A stretch of 52,808 bases of DNA from Desulfurobacteriaceae bacterium. GTDB lineage: Bacteria; Aquificota; Aquificia; Desulfurobacteriales; Desulfurobacteriaceae. Shown here one piece after another: positions 50,333 through 52,808 of the stretch. The notes under the pieces were generated by a model. It saw only the letters and a list, made by a program, of their open reading frames with translations. It was not told the origin of the DNA and did no database searches. Numbering within the stretch: the first letter of the stretch is position 1; each line of letters opens with the position of its first letter. Both the position numbers and the translations under genes were made by a program. The stretch lies in NCBI GenBank assembly GCA_027013575.1, contig JALWGN010000019.1, positions 1-52,808 of the forward strand. The letters run 5' to 3'.

Positions 50333-51091
50333 CTAAACTTCCTCCGCTCTTTTTCTTCTATAAATAACTATGGCTATTCCTGCGGCGACCATTATAATAC
50401 TAATAACCTGGTTGTTGCTGAAGGTTCCCAGTATGTCCTTTGGGGTGGCTCTCACAAACTCAATTAGAAATCTGAAGATTCCGTAGAGGATCAGATAAAA
50501 GCCAAAGACCTCTCCTGGAACTTTCCGCCTCCTGTAGAGGAGGTAGAGTACCAGCGCTATGAGGAAGTTTGCTGCAGCTGAAACAGGTTCGGTTGGCCAG
50601 AGGGGAACGTTTAGAGGAGCGGCAGAGTGGGGATTTGTAAATACGAGGGCAAAGGGGGCGTGGCACACTTTACCGTAGCAGCATCCGGCCATGGTACAGC
50701 CTATCCTTCCAAATCCCAGCCCTACAGATAGAGCGATTGAGACTATGTCTGCAAACTTCCACACCGGAATGTTTCGCTTCTTGATGAAGTAGATGGCGGT
50801 GAGAGCTCCGAATACCACTCCTCCGTACCAAACCAATCCCCCTTCCCAGATAAAGAATATCCTGTACCAGGGTTTCAGGTATTCCGGGTTGTAGAGGAAG
50901 AAGAAGAGCCTTGCTCCTAAAAATCCTGCAACTACGCTCCAGAAGGCTGTATCAACGACGTCTTCCCTGGGAATACCCTCTCTCTCTGCAAGTTTAACCA
51001 GAATCAGGGAGCCAAAGAAGATACCGAGAGCTACCATTACCCCGTAGGTGTAGATTGTGATGGGGCCGATTTTGAAGAGTATAGGGTGCAT
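50333..51091 (-). CDS. lgt: Prolipoprotein diacylglyceryl transferase
   Basis: Attaches diacylglycerol to the lipobox Cys in the inner membrane. The Lgt signature is GRIGCTMAGCCYGKV instead of the common GRxGNFxNxE; the Gly-Arg core is kept and it matches the variant found in Cys-rich Lgt proteins. Seven hydrophobic segments; HPILFKIGPITIYTYGVM at the start; GIFRFLIEFVR at the end. 252 residues. Between murJ and ilvE on one transcript. Substrates in this window include the two lipoprotein candidates. Confidence 0.92.
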   Translation of the reverse strand: MHPILFKIGPITIYTYGVMVALGIFFGSLILVKLAEREGIPREDVVDTAFWSVVAGFLGARLFFFLYNPEYLKPWYRIFFIWEGGLVWYGGVVFGALTAIYFIKKRNIPVWKFADIVSIALSVGLGFGRIGCTMAGCCYGKVCHAPFALVFTNPHSAAPLNVPLWPTEPVSAAANFLIALVLYLLYRRRKVPGEVFGFYLILYGIFRFLIEFVRATPKDILGTFSNNQVISIIMVAAGIAIVIYRRKRAEEV

Positions 51092-52603
51092 CTAAACCTC
51101 CTTCAGTTTTTCTACGACGGGGTCTTTCAGGAGGAGGAGGAGAGCTCCGTAAACCCCGGCTGCCAGTAGAACAGTTAAACATACTACGGTTAGCTTTCCT
51201 GTAAACCCGTTCACGCCAGAGTAGGCTAAAGTTCCGGCAAAGGAGACGGCAGCTACAGGTACTGAAAGGAGCAGATACCTTAATCCGAGCTCCAGAACTG
51301 TTTTCAGAACGTCTATTTTAAACTTCTTTTTAAGGATGAAAAGGAGAAGTGATAGGTTTAGCAGGGAGGTAAGGCTGGTTCCCAGTGCCAGGCCGGGAGT
51401 TCCCATACCAAACCCGAAGCAGAGTATAAGGTTAACTATCAGGTTAAACAGGAGGGTGTAGGCGGCAACCTTAACGGGAATCTTAAACTCTTCAAACGAG
51501 TAGTAAACGTTTGAAACTATCTTCTCCATTGAGAAGAAGAAGAGCCCTAAAGAGTAACAGACGAGAACTGCGTAGGTGCCTGAAAGGTCTTTCTCTGTGA
51601 AAGCCCCGTGGTTAAAAACTATGTCAACAATAGGCTTACCGAAAAAGATGAGTCCGGCTGCGGCAGGTATCACAACTGCAGAGCAGAGTAGAATGCCGGC
51701 TTTAAGCTCTGAGTGGTAATCCTTCTCTCCTATCTTCCTGGAGAGCCTTGGAAGTAAGACTTGAGAGAGCCCGATAGCAAACATCCCGAGTGGAAGTTGA
51801 ACAAAGCGGTTGGCGTAGTACAGGTAAGAGATGGCTCCGGTCGTTAGAAATGAGGCGATAACGGTATCTATAAGCATTGATATCTGTCTTACCGCAAAAC
51901 CTAAAATTCCGGGAACGGTGTTGAGGAGAACCTTTTTAGACTCTTTAGAAAGTGAAAAGATGGGTTTGAGTCTGAATCCCACCTCCTTTAAAAAAGGCAG
52001 CTGCAGGAGAACCTGAAGAGTCCCTCCAACGATGACCCCTAAAGCCAGAGCCTCTACGGAGAACTTCCCCGATAGGAGCAGAGCCAAAACTATCAGGGAG
52101 AGGTTAAAGAGAGCGGTGGAAAATGACGGGGCGAAGAAGCGGTTGAACGCGTTAAGAATCCCTCCAAGGAACGCCGTAAGGCTAACGAGCATTATGTAGG
52201 GGAACATCTCCCTGAGGAGTTTTACAGCGTAGAGAAACCGCTCCCCTTTAAAACCGGGAGCCACCACCTTCACAATTAGAGGGGATAGGAGCTCCCCCAA
52301 AACCACAGTTACAGTCAGAAGAACAATTAAAGCTGCAAAGACCTCTCCCGCCAGCAGCTCTGCCTCTCTTCTTGACTCCTTTAACTTCTTCGTAAAGGCG
52401 GGGACAAAGGCGGAGTTAAACGCTCCCTCTGCGAAAATCCTCCTTAAGAGGTTGGGAATCCTGAAGGCCACGAAAAATACGTCGGTCAGAGCTCCTGCGC
52501 CAAAAGTTGAGGCGATAACAACGTCCCTCAGCAGCCCTAAAACTCTGCTACCGAATATAGAAAGTGATACAATACCAGCCGATTTAAAGAGTGAACCCTT
52601 CAT
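51092..52603 (-). CDS. murJ: Lipid II flippase MurJ
   Basis: MOP-superfamily flippase moving lipid II across the inner membrane. Signatures: SIFGSRVLGLLRDVVIASTFG, ADVFFVAFRIPNLLRRIFAEGA (read as TDVFFVAF here) and FNSAFVPAF. 503 residues with about 14 membrane segments. It is 0 nt from lgt and 15 nt from the divergent trkA-like gene. Confidence 0.96.
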   Translation of the reverse strand: MKGSLFKSAGIVSLSIFGSRVLGLLRDVVIASTFGAGALTDVFFVAFRIPNLLRRIFAEGAFNSAFVPAFTKKLKESRREAELLAGEVFAALIVLLTVTVVLGELLSPLIVKVVAPGFKGERFLYAVKLLREMFPYIMLVSLTAFLGGILNAFNRFFAPSFSTALFNLSLIVLALLLSGKFSVEALALGVIVGGTLQVLLQLPFLKEVGFRLKPIFSLSKESKKVLLNTVPGILGFAVRQISMLIDTVIASFLTTGAISYLYYANRFVQLPLGMFAIGLSQVLLPRLSRKIGEKDYHSELKAGILLCSAVVIPAAAGLIFFGKPIVDIVFNHGAFTEKDLSGTYAVLVCYSLGLFFFSMEKIVSNVYYSFEEFKIPVKVAAYTLLFNLIVNLILCFGFGMGTPGLALGTSLTSLLNLSLLLFILKKKFKIDVLKTVLELGLRYLLLSVPVAAVSFAGTLAYSGVNGFTGKLTVVCLTVLLAAGVYGALLLLLKDPVVEKLKEV

Positions 52604-52618
52604 AGTGGGGAATTATAG

Positions 52619-52808
52619 TTGAAGGTCTGTATAGTAGGAGCGGGTGTAGTTGGCAGCTACCTGACGAAAAAGCTAAGCCGCGAAGGTTTTGAGGTAGCCG
52701 TAATAGACGTTGACTCCTCAAAGCTTGAGGTTCTCTCCTACAACTACGACGTTATGGCAGTAAACTGCAGCGCCTTAGACGTTAACTGCTTAAAGTCGGT
52801 TCAGGACT
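52619..52808 (+). CDS. TrkA-like potassium uptake regulator, NAD-binding domain (cut by window edge)
   Basis: About 63 codons from a TTG. MKVCIVGAGVVGSYLTKKL is the Rossmann GxGxxG motif and EVAVIDVDSSKLEVL the acidic residue that binds the NAD ribose. This is the RCK domain of TrkA, which gates Trk/Ktr potassium channels by NAD(H) or ATP. The rest lies outside the window. Start choice is weak: only GTGGGG is upstream. Confidence 0.8.
   Translation, partial: MKVCIVGAGVVGSYLTKKLSREGFEVAVIDVDSSKLEVLSYNYDVMAVNCSALDVNCLKSVQD

Noticed and set aside
1-52808. CRISPR arrays, insertion sequences, prophage and tRNA/rRNA genes
   Set aside because: I looked for regularly spaced repeats, transposase motifs and tRNA-like cloverleafs on both strands and saw none I could support.

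Overview
The window looks like chromosome from a thermophilic, anaerobic, hydrogen-oxidising bacterium. The mix fits the Desulfurobacteriaceae (Aquificota: Thermovibrio, Desulfurobacterium and relatives) better than any other group I know: a membrane-bound group 1 [NiFe] hydrogenase, a second Frh-like hydrogenase, a PsrA/TtrA-type molybdoenzyme, rubredoxin with a flavodiiron protein, an AhbD-like haem enzyme, dense overlapping operons and frequent TTG starts. The placement is inferred from gene content, not from a marker-gene tree.

Layout. 1-4952: motA (cut by the window edge), a lytic transglycosylase, a XerD-like protein that has lost its catalytic residues, scpA, a CBS protein and a DUF2155-like lipoprotein. 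5081-11685: a molybdoenzyme with its electron-transfer subunit fused in front, a transglutaminase-like exported protein, and groES-groEL behind a perfect CIRCE operator. 11689-14486: diguanylate cyclase, glyA, rpiB. 14537-26436 is the hydrogen block: hypF, an FrhA-FrhG-FrhB-like soluble hydrogenase and an ArsR-type regulator, then the exported small/large/cytochrome b hydrogenase, its maturation protease, hypC, hypA, a UbiE-like methyltransferase and hypB. HypD and HypE are not here. 26497-34058: a TolC/HlyD pair, a VapBC-like pair divergent from rubredoxin-flavodiiron protein, a NapH-like polyferredoxin with a tiny CXXC membrane protein, an Mrp ATPase and an inositol-monophosphatase family protein. 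34118-42629: a two-component system, a HEPN-like protein, a hotdog thioesterase, a Cys-rich lipoprotein, prfA, an AhbD-like radical SAM enzyme, hemE and two unknown membrane proteins. 42626-45650: an NtrB/NtrC pair followed by a ferredoxin-like gene with an in-frame UGA. 45684-52808: rlmB, gspG, a RACo-like activator, a nucleotidyltransferase with a very short partner, ilvE, lgt, murJ and the start of a TrkA-like gene.

The strongest unexpected result is the gene at 42626-43222. Its reading frame crosses a single in-frame UGA and stays open for 114 more codons, which encode two further Cys-rich cluster motifs. Just after the UGA lies a hairpin with a GU-containing apical loop about 20 nt downstream, as in bacterial SECIS elements. 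I read it as a candidate selenocysteine-containing polyferredoxin, probably co-transcribed with ntrBC.

A second, window-wide signal is the palindrome GAGCTC, mostly extended to GGAGCTCC or AGAGCTCT. I counted about 128 copies by eye where roughly 12 would be expected from base composition. Copies fall in all codon phases and between genes. Other observations are a bacterial Frh-type hydrogenase whose large subunit ends exactly at the final histidine of the active-site motif, inverted repeats upstream of both the respiratory hydrogenase and the rubredoxin operon, and a catalytically dead XerD beside scpA and a CBS gene.
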